From the NCBI GenBank assembly GCA_019654215.1, contig BPDI01000021.1, positions 1 through 49,783 on the forward strand: a DNA stretch of 49,783 nucleotides. Reading direction: 5' to 3'. Shown here piece by piece: positions 1-9,256 of this stretch. Source of the DNA: Gammaproteobacteria bacterium. GTDB lineage: Bacteria > Pseudomonadota > Gammaproteobacteria > Pseudomonadales > Pseudohongiellaceae. The stretch's first letter is position 1; every line of letters begins with the position of its first letter. Position numbers and translations under genes: made by a program. The notes below the pieces were generated by a model. It saw only the letters and a list, made by a program, of their open reading frames with translations. It did no database searches and was not told where the DNA came from.

Positions 1-830
1 TGGAAGGGACTGTGATGCCGAAGTGTTGATTGTTGCGGGTAAGGTTTATGGGGGAATCAGCCAAAATATTAAGTCCTGGCAAAACGGTACTATGCCAACC
101 TTAAGGCTACCTGTTCTTTAGATATTGCCTGCCCAATTGATAGGTTTTCTGCTTTTTGTGATGAACATCCTGATCGGACTGTCGTGGTTTATGCCAATAC
201 TTCAGCAGCAGTCAAAGCAAGATCTGACTGGGTAGTTACTTCCAGTATAGCGCTTGAAGTAGTAGAACACTTAATCGGGCAGGGTGAAAAAGTACTTTGG
301 GCTCCGGATAAACATTTAGGCTCTTATATTCAATCAGTAACTGGCGCGGATATGTTGTTATGGGATGCAGCTTGCATTGTGCACGAAGAATTTAAATCTC
401 GTGGCCTCAGCGATATGTTGCAGATGTATCCTGATGCAGCTGTGCTAGCGCATCCGGAATCTCCATCGGCAGTTTTGGATATAGCCGACGTTATTGGTTC
501 TACAACTCAGATTATCAATTCGGCTAAATCAGTTTCCAATGAGCAAATAATTGTCGCTACCGATAAGGGTATTTTTCACAAGCTGCAACAGGTTGCACCA
601 GAAAAGGAATTTATTATTGCCCCAACAGCAGGAATGATGCAACCTGTCGAAGTTGTGCTCATTGTCCCTGGATGGCAATGAACTCATTGCAATCTATGGT
701 TGATTCCCTAGTGAATTTTTCCGACGAGATTCAGGTGGAAGAACAGCTGGCGATACAAGCCATGATTCCTCTTCAACGGATGTTGGACTTCGCGTCTTCT
801 AATAAATTACAGGTAAAAGGGAAGGCTTAG
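1..830 (+). CDS. nadA: Quinolinate synthase NadA, 5'-truncated by the window
   Basis: NadA condenses iminoaspartate with dihydroxyacetone phosphate to quinolinate in de novo NAD synthesis, using a 4Fe-4S cluster. Bases 184-630 encode unmistakable NadA sequence ([18 protein letters not shown]-like [34 protein letters not shown]). The frame is lost near 634, where one extra A in GGAATG would restore the Cys-rich [10 protein letters not shown] segment and carry the reading to TAG at 828-830. Upstream, bases 1-180 also encode NadA but in shifted frames: slips near 46 and near 103 (TTAAGG) are needed to read [17 protein letters not shown] and [17 protein letters not shown]. All three slips look like homopolymer miscounts. 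The N-terminal half of the gene lies outside the window. Identification is firm; the exact reading frame is inferred. Confidence 0.93.
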
Positions 831-845
831 TAATTTCAGTGAGGG

Positions 846-2307
846 TTACTGTGGACCTGATAATGCCAGCGCTCGTTGTTCAGTTTCAGTAATTTTTTGC
901 CTCAGGCGCGCTTGTTCCGCTGGCGCAGCACCATTGTCTTCTTCAATCCTCAGCGCAAACTGCAATTGTTCCCGAGCAGAACGGAAATCATACATCAGTG
1001 CGAAATACTCGGCCCGAGCTTGGTGGACTTTACTAATATTGCCAGCTTGCCCCCAGGTTTCCGCTAATTGATACCAAAGATGATGATCGTTCTCACGATA
1101 AACGGAATGTAATTCCATCATCTCAGCCGCCTGTATGTAGGCTCTAGCCTCGATCAGGGCATTGACGTAGGCAATGGTAAGAGCGTGATTATTTGGATTA
1201 ATTTCCAGATGTCGTTGTAAGAAGTCGATTGCTTGGTTTGGTTCATTTTGTTCTGTGAGAATTTCAGCCATAGTGACTACATAGCTGATGCGATTGGCAT
1301 CTTTATTCAGTAAAGGCAATAAAGTCCTCACTGCGTCCGTATATTGTTCGTTTTCATAATAGGCAATCACCAGGCTGTAGCGATTAACATCTCGAGCGAA
1401 CTCACTGGTGCTCTCGCTCAATAGCCTTTGGTATTCAGAAACTAAATCTGCTTTATCTGGCGCATAATGACCAATTACACGAGCGCGATTAATTTGGTAT
1501 TCCATATTCACGCCATATTCTCTAAGTGGATAGCGAATAGCTCGACCGCGAGCGTCCGGGGAAATTTGTGACTCAGTTACCGGGTGTGACAAAAGAAACT
1601 CAGGTGGTCTGCTTCTGAAGCGGGATATTGCTTGCAGGTTTTCAAATAGAGTTCCCATAGCTTCGGGATCAAAGCCAGCGGCAAAAATATTGTCCTGACC
1701 TACACGATCCGCTTCCGCTTCATTGCTGCGACTAAATCGTAATTGATTTTCAACGGCGCGTCCCTGCACAGCAGTGATTGCCGCTGCGCCGTGTTCAGCT
1801 TGAGAAGTTGCCATTATCAACACGCTGGCTAACAGGGAGGCGATTTGCCCGACTTGGCCCGATTGTGCCTGGTCAACACCGCGGGCGAAATGACGTTGGC
1901 TAACATGAGCAATTTCATGAGCCATTACCGAAGCAAATTCAGACTCGGTTCTAGCATTTATGAATAAGCCAGTATTTACGCCGATTATGCCGCCAGGTGC
2001 CGCGAAAGCATTTAGCTCTTCGCTGTCGATAATGACGAAGGAGAGGCGATGGTCTTGAAGTTGGCTGCGGGATGCAAGTTTATAAGTAATGTTTTCAAGG
2101 TAATTCATCAGCACCGCATCCGGGATTGTCGGTGCGCTGCGGCGTATCTGTGCGAGGAATTGCTGGCCCATTTCATATTCCTGCCCCAACGATACTGTGC
2201 CAGATATGCGATCACCCAGAGAAGGTAAAGTTTTGGGGATAAGCAAATGAAATGCTTAGGGCCACACTGATGCAGGCAATAAGAAACTGTTGAATGGTAT
2301 TATTCAT
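846..2307 (-). CDS. bepA: BepA-type periplasmic M48 metalloprotease with TPR tail
   Basis: BepA (YfgC) is a periplasmic zinc protease and chaperone that helps LptD and the BAM machinery and degrades stalled outer-membrane proteins. The uninterrupted part (846-2246, 466 residues) carries the HEIAH zinc motif at about residues 110-114, the third-ligand region SNEAEADRVG, the family hallmark LSHPVTESQI, and a C-terminal half with TPR-like helices. The open frame begins at a TTG inside the mature protein. An ATG at 2305-2307 on the minus strand starts a good signal peptide (MNNTIQQFLIACISVALSIS) that runs into the protein after one slip near 2235-2242, next to a CCCC/AAAA run, so I take 2307 as the start. 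It is transcribed away from tusA and convergent with nadA, 15 bases from the nadA stop. Confidence 0.93.
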
Positions 2308-2399
2308 TACTATGAAATATCCTCTCCAGAAACCAGATTACCATAAATAGTTCTATAAAAAGAGTAAGTTATGGTTCAAAAGCAGCGATATAGGACATA

Positions 2400-2431
2400 G
2401 TCATATGGTCGCAGAGTCTTAGGCATATGAC
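2400..2431. promoter_or_regulatory. Inverted repeat in the bepA-tusA divergent promoter region
   Basis: GTCATATG at 2400-2407 is repeated as CATATGAC at 2424-2431, a perfect 8-base inverted repeat with a 16-base spacer. A TAAAAT box (2444-2449) that could be a -10 for tusA lies just downstream. Each half also contains the self-complementary CATATG. It could be an operator or a transcribed hairpin; no protein partner can be named. Confidence 0.35.
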
Positions 2432-2455
2432 CGTAATGATTGATAAAATAGGGTA

Positions 2456-2689
2456 ATGGATATAAACCCTGATATTGAACTGGATTTGAGTGGCCTTGCC
2501 TGTCCCATGCCCTTGTTGAAAGCGAAATTAGCGCTCAATAACATGAAATCTCAGCAGATATTAAAAGTTGTTGCTACAGACCCAGGATCTGAAAAAGATT
2601 TTTACTTATTTGTCGAACAAAGTGATCATCAGATTCTTGATTTCCAGAAGGATGATAGCGTGTATTTTTATTGGATTAAGAAGGGCTAA
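2456..2689 (+). CDS. tusA: TusA/SirA-family sulfur carrier protein
   Basis: This is a 77-residue single-domain TusA-family protein. The persulfide-carrying cysteine is in the ACPMPLLKAK motif (Cys16), and the remainder has the usual short alpha/beta fold signature (VVATDPGSEKDF). TusA-like proteins relay sulfur from cysteine desulfurases to tRNA thiolation or to molybdenum-cofactor enzymes. The order bepA-tusA-perM matches, from memory, the Pseudomonas PA1005-PA1007 neighbourhood, where the TusA-like member is linked to molybdoenzyme function, so this may not be the tRNA 2-thiouridine TusA. The gene is intact, with ATG at 2456 and only an AGGG close upstream as a ribosome-binding site. perM follows after 21 bases. 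Confidence 0.9.
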   Translation: MDINPDIELDLSGLACPMPLLKAKLALNNMKSQQILKVVATDPGSEKDFYLFVEQSDHQILDFQKDDSVYFYWIKKG

Positions 2690-2710
2690 GTCCGAGGAAA
2701 ACTTTCTTCC

Positions 2711-3777
2711 ATGAAAAAATTGCTCAACGATTTCTTCGATCGTTACTTCCATGACGAAGAATCCATTATTTTAGTAATTCTGCTTAGTGCGGGATTAATT
2801 ATTCTTTTGTTATTTGGAAGTATCTTGGCGCCATTAATAGCAGCAATTATCATCAGCTATTTAATGCAAGGTTTGGTGAATTTATTGCTGCGCCAGAGAA
2901 TGTCCACGAAATTAGCGTTTGCCTCAGTTTACATATTGTTTGTCGGCATTTTTACGATGCTGCTTTTCTTCGTTCTTCCTCAGGTGTGGAATCAGCTAAG
3001 GCGTATGCTTGATGATGTTCCTAACTTGGTGAACCAGGCTCAAGAGGCTTTAAGAAATCTTCCTGAAAATTATCCTGATGTGTTTTCAGAACAATGGGTG
3101 CAACAAGCCATAATAGTTTAAGTGGTGAAGTCGGGGGATTCGGCCAAACAATTCTTGAATTTTCCTTGGCGAGTCTGCCTTCGCTATTTGGCTTGTTTAT
3201 TTTTCTAATACTCATGCCAATCCTGGTCTTCTTTATGATGAAAGAAAAGGGATGAATTGGTGCTATGGTTTGGAAACTTTTTGCCGCGCAATAGACCATT
3301 AATGAGTGCGATCTGGAAGGAGATGGATGAGCAGATTGCAAACTACATCAGAGGCAAGGTAGTAGAAATAATTATCGTAGGTAGTGCCGCCTACTTAATT
3401 TTTATTCTTATTGGAATTAACTATGCTTTGGCTTTATCAGTGTTGGTTGGGTCTCAGTCATTGTTCCTTACATAGGTGCGATCGCTGTAACATTCCGGTT
3501 GTTGCCATTGCCTATATTCAATGGGGATTTACCGGAGAATTCTATTCGGTGACCTGGCTTACCTCATTCTGCAAATAATTGATGGTAACGTACTCGTCCC
3601 CATTATTTTCTCTGAGGCGGTTAACTTACATCCGGTCGCTATAATTGCCGCTGTTCTTTTTTTTGGCGGAATCTGGGGTATGGCCGGTGTATTTTTGCCA
3701 TTCCACTAGCTACTCTTATTAAAGCCATAATTAACGCCTGGCCCAGTAAGGTTCAATCAAAACCTCTGCCCGACTAA
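2711..3777 (+). CDS. perM: PerM/AI-2E family membrane transporter, multiply frameshifted
   Basis: The gene encodes an AI-2E-exporter/PerM family permease of about 350 residues with several hydrophobic spans (for example IILVILLSAGLIILLLFGSI near the start, then LAPLIAAIIISYLMQGL). Family hallmarks appear late: AYLILQIIDGNVLVP and NLHPVAIIAAVLFFGGIWG. The frame slips about seven times (near 3113, 3250, 3450, 3495, 3555 and 3696 among others), nearly always at runs of A, G, C or T. Correcting them gives one continuous protein ending PLPD at TAA 3775-3777. Some members export autoinducer-2 or transport ions; the substrate here is unknown. It lies between tusA and dapA; the bcp and gcvR genes often found here in Pseudomonas are absent. 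Confidence 0.85.
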
Positions 3778-3842
3778 GGTTTCATGTTTTGGTCTCGGAT
3801 TTGCCAATATGTTAAAGTCTGCGGATCACAGAGCAGGCAATT

Positions 3843-4741
3843 ATGTCCAAAGAATTAAAAGGTAGTTTGGTCGCTATAGTAACTCCAATGCGGGGGGATG
3901 GGACTATAGATCTCTCGGCATTCGATCGCCTTGTGGATTGGCATGTAGACGCCGGAACCAAGGCATAGTCGTGGTAGGAACAACTGGCGAATCAGCTACG
4001 CTGAGTATTCAAGAACATTGTGACCTGGTGTCTCACTGCGTAGAAGTAGCAGGCAAGAGAATTCCAATCATTGCCGGCACTGGCTCAAATTCAACTGACG
4101 AAGCCCTCTATTTCACAAAATCTGCTGCAGAGCATGGGGCCGATGCGGCGCTATTGGTGACTCCTTACTACAATAAACCTTCACAGGAAGGCCTTTATCA
4201 ACATTTCAAGGTTGTGGCCGAAGCAGTTGATATACCGCAGATTCTATACAACGTACCTGGGCGCACCGCCTGTGATATGAATTTGGAAACGGTAAATCGA
4301 TTGGCTGATCTTGAAAATATTGTGGGTATAAAGGATGAAACCCGGGGATATTAGCGGGGCCATGAGCTCGTACAAAGATGTGGTGATCGTTTAAAGGTTT
4401 ATAGTGGAGAAGACGCTATTACTTTAGCGCTCATGGAAGGTGGTGCTGATGGAACAATTTCTGTTACTGCTAATGTGATCCCCAGTTTGATGTCTGAAAT
4501 GTGTGAGCTGGCATTAGCTGGAGATTTCGCCGCCGCAGCGGAAGTCGATAGCAGATTAGCACTGCTCCACCAGAATTTATTCCTCGAAGCGAATCCGGTT
4601 CCAGTGAAATGGGCTTTGGCAAAGATGGGCCTGATCGCGTCAGGAATACGGTTACCACTTGTGGAACTTGACGTTAAGTATCACGTACAAGTAACAGCTG
4701 CTTTAGAACAAGCAGGCGTTTCTTTTCCAGAAGCCGCCTGA
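3843..4741 (+). CDS. dapA: 4-hydroxy-tetrahydrodipicolinate synthase
   Basis: DapA condenses pyruvate with aspartate semialdehyde, the first committed step of lysine and meso-diaminopimelate synthesis. The ATG at 3843 starts [15 protein letters not shown]. The pyruvate-binding GTTGES, the [14 protein letters not shown] tyrosine segment, LYNVPGRT and the Schiff-base lysine in VGIKDET are all present. One slip occurs near 3958-3962 and another near 4342, where GDISGAMS continues in a new frame. After correction the protein is about 299 residues, close to the family norm. A GCAGG lies upstream as a plausible ribosome-binding site. bamC starts 15 bases after the stop; dapA-bamC is a classic gammaproteobacterial pair. 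Confidence 0.95.
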
Positions 4742-4756
4742 GAAGGGAAACAAAGA

Positions 4757-5809
4757 TTGGACATTAGAAATTTATTGCTTTTAGCTGGCTTTGCCGTGCT
4801 TAGTTCCTGCAATTATTTGCTGGGAGAAGAGGGGCTATTTCCGGATCCGGAAGACGATTATCTCGGTGCGAGCACCGCACCTCAGATGCAAATACCGAAC
4901 CAGCTGGATAGCTACACCCTTGATCAGTTATATGTAATCCCTGAGAGATTCTCTTCCCTGACAGCGCTTGAAGATGTGCCGATGCCCAAACCTATCGAAC
5001 GGGGAAGACGGGAAGGGGTGGTAATTCAAAGTTTGGCAGATCGCACGTGGATTGTTATTGATGCAACTCCTGGCCAGGTTTGGCCTCTAATTAGAGATTA
5101 CTGGACCGAGCTGCAGATTATTCTGGATTACGAAGACCCAAGTAACGGTGTTATGGAAACAGCATGGGTTGAAGTTGGTGGTGATGATGAAAAGCGTCAC
5201 AAGTATCAGATCAAAATTGAGCCGGGACTCCATTCTGGTTCGTCAGAGGTGTATATATTGCACTACGAAAATTTAAATTCTGAAGTCGTGCCACTCATTA
5301 TCAGTTGGCCGGAAGAGTCGAATTCTCCTGATTTAGAGCGACAAATACTTACTTCGGTTTCACAATATCTCGCAGATAGAAATGATGTTTATCAAGCGTC
5401 CTCCGCTAGTCTGTTGGCGGGCAATATCGAAGCAGAATCAAAAGCAAACCTGATTGAAGATGAGTCAGGTGATCCAATGCTGGAACTCAAGGTTGATTAT
5501 AATCGGGCTTGGGTACAGGTTAGGCAAGCGTTGGAGAACGCTCAAATCACTATCGTAACCAGTGACAGAGACCAATCTATTTTTAATGTTCAATTTGCAG
5601 GTATCCCTGAAGAGGACGATGGGCCAAGTTTGATTGGGCGCTGGTTCGGTTCTAATAATGATGAGATTGCTGAAGTAAGAGACTTTAGTGTGAGGCTCTT
5701 GCAAACAGAAAGTGTAATTAATGTAGTAACAGAGGAACTGGAAGTATCTGAAGATTCATCTCAGCTTACTGAAGAGCTGTTACAAGTTATTAATGATAAT
5801 CTGAGTTAG
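4757..5809 (+). CDS. bamC: Outer-membrane assembly lipoprotein BamC
   Basis: BamC (NlpB) is an accessory lipoprotein of the BAM complex that folds beta-barrel proteins into the outer membrane. The 350-residue frame is intact. It starts at TTG 4757 and has a short lipoprotein signal ending in LSSC, with the lipidated cysteine at residue 18. The acidic unstructured N-terminal stretch (EEGLFPDPEDDYLG) and the two helix-grip domains separated by a linker near residue 210 fit the family. Identification rests on these traits and on the dapA-bamC order, since BamC diverges quickly. No frameshift is seen. rmuC follows 27 bases later. Confidence 0.88.
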   Translation: MDIRNLLLLAGFAVLSSCNYLLGEEGLFPDPEDDYLGASTAPQMQIPNQLDSYTLDQLYVIPERFSSLTALEDVPMPKPIERGRREGVVIQSLADRTWIVIDATPGQVWPLIRDYWTELQIILDYEDPSNGVMETAWVEVGGDDEKRHKYQIKIEPGLHSGSSEVYILHYENLNSEVVPLIISWPEESNSPDLERQILTSVSQYLADRNDVYQASSASLLAGNIEAESKANLIEDESGDPMLELKVDYNRAWVQVRQALENAQITIVTSDRDQSIFNVQFAGIPEEDDGPSLIGRWFGSNNDEIAEVRDFSVRLLQTESVINVVTEELEVSEDSSQLTEELLQVINDNLS

Positions 5810-5836
5810 TGCCTACGCTAACGACATTTTAATTTC

Positions 5837-7221
5837 ATGGAAACATTTGTACTGATAGCTAGCTTGCTCCTCGTAGCGGTAGCAGCAATCGCCGTGCTTG
5901 CTAGACAATTGCAGGGGGCGAAGATTCGCGAAGCTACTGCCGGTGAGAGAGTAACGGCTAAAGAAGCTGAATTAGAATCCCTGCGATCGAATCAAGCCCA
6001 GTTATCTGAAGATAACAGTTCATTAAAATCTGAAATTCAAAACTACCGAGAAGAGCTCGCCACTGTTAAAACTAGTTTGGATTTAGAGCGCAAGCAATTT
6101 GAAGAAAAACTTTCGTTGGTTAATGAATCGAGAGAACAACTGGTCATAACTTTTAAAAATTTGGCGAATGAGATCTTTGATGATAAGAGTAAAAAATTCA
6201 CTGCCACTAACAAAGAAAGTCTCAACGCGGTTCTAAACCCGTTGCAAGAACGAATTCAGCGGTTCGAAAAACGGGTTGAAGAAACTTATGACAGGGAATC
6301 GAAAGAGCGTTTCTCACTCGCCAAAGAAATTGAAAATCTACAGAAACTCAACACTCGCATCAGCGAAGAGGCTATAAATCTCACAAACGCTCTTAAGGGT
6401 GACAATAAAGCACAGGGAAGCTGGGGTGAATTTGTCCTGGAATCTATATTGGAGAAATCTGGGCTGGTCAAAGGAAGAGAATACGAGGTGCAAGTAAGTC
6501 TAAAAGATGAAGAGGGAGGTAAAGCACAGCCAGATGTCATCGTACATCTGCCCGAATCACGAGACATAATTATCGACTCTAAGGTCTCGCTTAAGGCTTG
6601 GGATGCTTATAGTGCGGCGAAAGAAGAGTCGATAAAAGAAGAGGCGCTTAAACAGCATATTGCGTCTATTCGAAACCATGTGAAATTATTATCTAGCAAA
6701 GATTACCAAAACCTAGTCGGTGTTAACTCCCTTGATTACGTATTCTTGTTTATGCCAATCGAGGCTGCTTATTCGGCTGCCTTGCAAGAAGATCCAGAGT
6801 TATTTCAGTTTGCCTTTGAAAGAAACATAATTTTTGTAGTTCCAACTACGTTGCTTACTACGTTAAAGACTGTTCAGAATCTTTGGCGTCTGGCGCAACA
6901 AAATCAAAATGCTAATGAAATCGCAGAGAGAGCCGGAGCACTCTATGACAAATTCGTTGCCTTTGTTGATGACCTGGATGACGTAGGTCATCGAATCGAT
7001 GCAAGTAAGAAAAGTTTTGAAAAGGCACGTAATAAATTGCTTTCCGGACGGGCAATCTGGTTAAACGAGCCGAATCACTTAAACAGTTAGGAGCTAAAAC
7101 TTCAAAAAAACAAAAGGTTGAGAATCTTTCCTCGGCGCTTGACGATGAATCAGGCTCATTAACTTCAAAGCAACCGAAAGTCGAAAAAGGAGAAGAAGTC
7201 GAAGGTAAAACTCGACATTAG
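5837..7221 (+). CDS. rmuC: DNA recombination protein RmuC
   Basis: RmuC-family proteins have an N-terminal membrane helix, a coiled coil and a PD-(D/E)XK nuclease-like core, and limit recombination at inverted repeats. Here the first 20 residues are hydrophobic (TFVLIASLLLVAVAAIAVLA). Residues 25-190 are charged and heptad-rich, and the conserved core follows: GSWGEFVLESILEKSGL, QPDVIVHLPESRDIIIDSK, FLFMPIEAAY. The frame stops early at 7090 with an atypical tail. Adding one G to GGG near 7050 restores GRGNLVKRAESLKQLG and a lysine-rich tail ending at TAG 7219-7221, so the early stop is probably an indel error. Confidence 0.92.
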
Positions 7222-7248
7222 TATCCCCTCGCCAAAGCGCAATCAATT

Positions 7249-7847
7249 ATGGAACCATTCTAGAATTTCTCTCTTGCCCCACCCCTGATTCCTGGATTGA
7301 TGCCGCGAAAGATAACCAGGACCGCTTACTTATCGATCATGCGAATTGTGAAAAGAAGGCAGCTGCTAGCGCCATGAATTTAATGTATCGCTATACCACG
7401 AGATCAGAGCTACTCAACAAGATGTCGCAACTGGCCCGCGAGGAATTATTGCATTTTCAGCAAGTCGTGGAAATTTTGGCATCCAGGGAAATTAAATACG
7501 TTAGACTCGGTCCTTCTCGCTACGCGGCAGGACTTCGTAACCTGTTTGCTGGTGACGAACACCAATATCTGATTGACACTCTAATTTCAGGTGCGTTTAT
7601 TGAGGCCCGCTCTTGCGAACGGTTCGCCAAACTTGTGCCGCATTTGGATCAAGAGCTCGCAAAGTTTTATACGAGCTTGCTCAAATCTGAGGCGAGACAT
7701 TTTAAAGATTATCTGGAGTTGGCTGAGTTGTATTCTGAAGAAGATATAGCGGAAAGAGTTGAAGAATTTAGACAAAGAGAAAATGAGTTAATAAGTACTC
7801 CCGATGTAATCTTTCGTTTTCATAGTGGCGTACCAACGACGGTCTAA
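7249..7847 (+). CDS. miaE: tRNA-(ms2io6A)-hydroxylase MiaE
   Basis: MiaE is a ferritin-like di-iron monooxygenase that hydroxylates the isopentenyl group at A37 of tRNAs reading U-starting codons. The iron-ligand helices are visible: LAREELLHFQQVVE, GAFIEARSCERF and SEARHFKDYLEL. The open frame from 7374 is N-terminally short. Sequence upstream encodes LEFLSCPTPDSWIDAAK and LLIDHANCEKKAA, which are MiaE. An ATG at 7249 becomes the start (MEPILEF) if one base is restored near 7256. The full protein would be about 199 residues, normal for the family. Its stop overlaps the stop of the opposing lipoprotein gene by four bases. Confidence 0.93.
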
Positions 7848-8354
7848 TCACTACAATTAGCAGGGGAAGTTAGATTACTGCCTAAACTTTCTTGCAGATC
7901 AGCTAATTCATTGCAATCGACTCCATTATTTCCTATTAAATTAACCGAGCTTAGGTTTGGGATATTAAAAACGGTCCAAGGTCTGTAATTTGATTGTTAA
8001 TCAGGTTAATTCCGCTGAGCAAAGGCAGATCTTCCAGAGGAGTTATATTACTTACATTGTTATTGCCAATATCAAGGAAGCGAGACTAATTAGTTCTCCA
8101 ATATTAGTTAAATCACTGATTTCTGAATTGGCGCAGGAGAGAACTGTTAACTCATCAGGTGAGGAAAGGTTTTGTTGTTGTAATGCTAGGTTTATACATC
8201 CCTGTAAATCAGCATCTGCAACCTCATCGATTCGAAGTCTTCCTTCTGGATCATAGATTGCTTGCTCGTTAATAGACACAACGAATTCATTAGAACAATT
8301 AGTAAAAAGGAACAGCGCGGCGATCATTAAAAAGTGAGATTTTCTGGTTCGCAT
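7844..8354 (-). CDS. Small leucine-rich-repeat lipoprotein
   Basis: On the minus strand an ATG at 8352-8354 starts a lipoprotein signal (MRTRKSHFLMIAALFLFTNC) with the cysteine at residue 20 followed by serine, which predicts outer-membrane sorting. After a 60-residue cysteine-containing region come three or four LRR units of the SDLTNIGELISLASLDIGNN type, then LEDLPLLSGINLINNQITDL and IPNLSSVNLIGNNGVDC. The two last units are reached only by correcting slips near 8065 (one T) and near 7965. The reading then ends at TAG 7844-7846. Total length is about 170 residues. This resembles internalin-like LRR proteins that bind other proteins, but no partner is evident. It is convergent with miaE and divergent from the FKBP gene. 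Confidence 0.72.
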
Positions 8355-8428
8355 CGTTTTGTGACAGCAATGTTTAAAATTTGTTGTTTTTTCAAAGATT
8401 AGACGGCTGAAACCGCAATTTGCTCTGC

Positions 8429-8440
8429 TGGTAATTACCA
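8429..8440. promoter_or_regulatory. 12-base perfect palindrome upstream of the LRR lipoprotein and FKBP genes
   Basis: TGGTAATTACCA reads the same on both strands. It sits in the 184-base gap between the divergent lipoprotein and FKBP genes, 75 bases before the lipoprotein start. This is the place and form of a repressor operator, but no regulator is encoded nearby. Confidence 0.35.
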
Positions 8441-8468
8441 CATTTCCCAGTTAGTATGCGCAACTCAT

Positions 8469-8493
8469 TGCCCTCGGAAAGCCGCCTAATAAT
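8469..8493 (+). terminator. Terminator-like hairpin between divergent genes
   Basis: AAAGCCGC, a loop of CTAATAAT, then GCGGTTTT form an 8-base-pair stem with one G-U pair and a short T run. It lies between two genes that both point away from it, so it has no upstream gene to terminate. The AAACCGCA at about 8410-8417 is also complementary to the same TGCGGTTT, allowing an alternative pairing, so attenuation of the FKBP leader is possible. Confidence 0.4.
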
Positions 8494-8538
8494 GCGGTTT
8501 TACACCGGTAATTTTCCAATGAATTGAAGGAAAATGGT

Positions 8539-9231
8539 ATGAAAACTTTAAAAGTGGCTGGCCAAACACTCTTAGCGCTATTTCTATTGGTAGCGAGTGT
8601 ACCCTTATTAGCGCAAGGAGAATAGATCTTGAGAATGAGGTAATCGAATAGCCTATTCAATTGGCGCAAATATTGGGCAGAACCTAGTGGCTCAGCAAAT
8701 CGTTGATGGCATTGAGCTCAATGCTTTTATCTTGGAAAGGTAGATGCAATTTCAGGAGAGCCACAGATGGAGCAGGCCGAAATGATGGCTGCGCTGCAGT
8801 CCTACATGCAGGCTCAAGCTGATGCTGCTGCTGAGGCGTTGAATGAAAACCTTGCAGCGAGTGAAGCCTTCCTACAGAAAATGGTCAGCGGGATGGTGTG
8901 GTTACTCTTGAGTCTGGATTGCAATACCAAATTATGGAATCAGGCCCCGATGGCCCCCACCAACAACCAGTGATTCTGTATTAGCTCACTACCCCGGTAC
9001 ATTAACTGACGGTTCAGTGTTTGATAGTTCTGTAGATCGAGGTGAGCCAGCAACATTTGGAGTGTCTCAAGTAATCTCCGGCTGGACTGAAGCATTGCAG
9101 CTAATGAGCGTAGGTGACAAATGGCGCCTCTACATCCATCCAGATATGGCCTATGGCGAAGCTTCTCCTACTCCAGCTATTCCCCAAACTCTGCCCTAAT
9201 ATTTGAAGTAGAGTTATTGGAAATTCGTTAA
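8539..9231 (+). CDS. FKBP-type peptidyl-prolyl isomerase, Mip/FkpA-like, secreted
   Basis: The ATG at 8539, preceded by GAAGG, starts a signal peptide (MKTLKVAGQTLLALFLLVAS, then VPLLAQ). The N-terminal part is a helical dimerisation-type region (AYSIGANIGQNLV, MEQAEMMAALQSYMQAQAD). The C-terminal part is an FKBP domain: VTLESGLQYQIMESG, GSVFDSSVDRGEPATF, QVISGWTEAL, GDKWRLYIHPDMAYGE, ALIFEVELLEIR. It should be a periplasmic folding catalyst for envelope proteins. The frame slips near 8620, 8740, 8890, 8970 and 9190, several in homopolymers. After correction the protein is about 230 residues, matching Mip/FkpA proteins, with the stop at 9229-9231. Confidence 0.87.
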
Positions 9232-9256
9232 TTATTCAACCTCTTAAACAAGAGCA

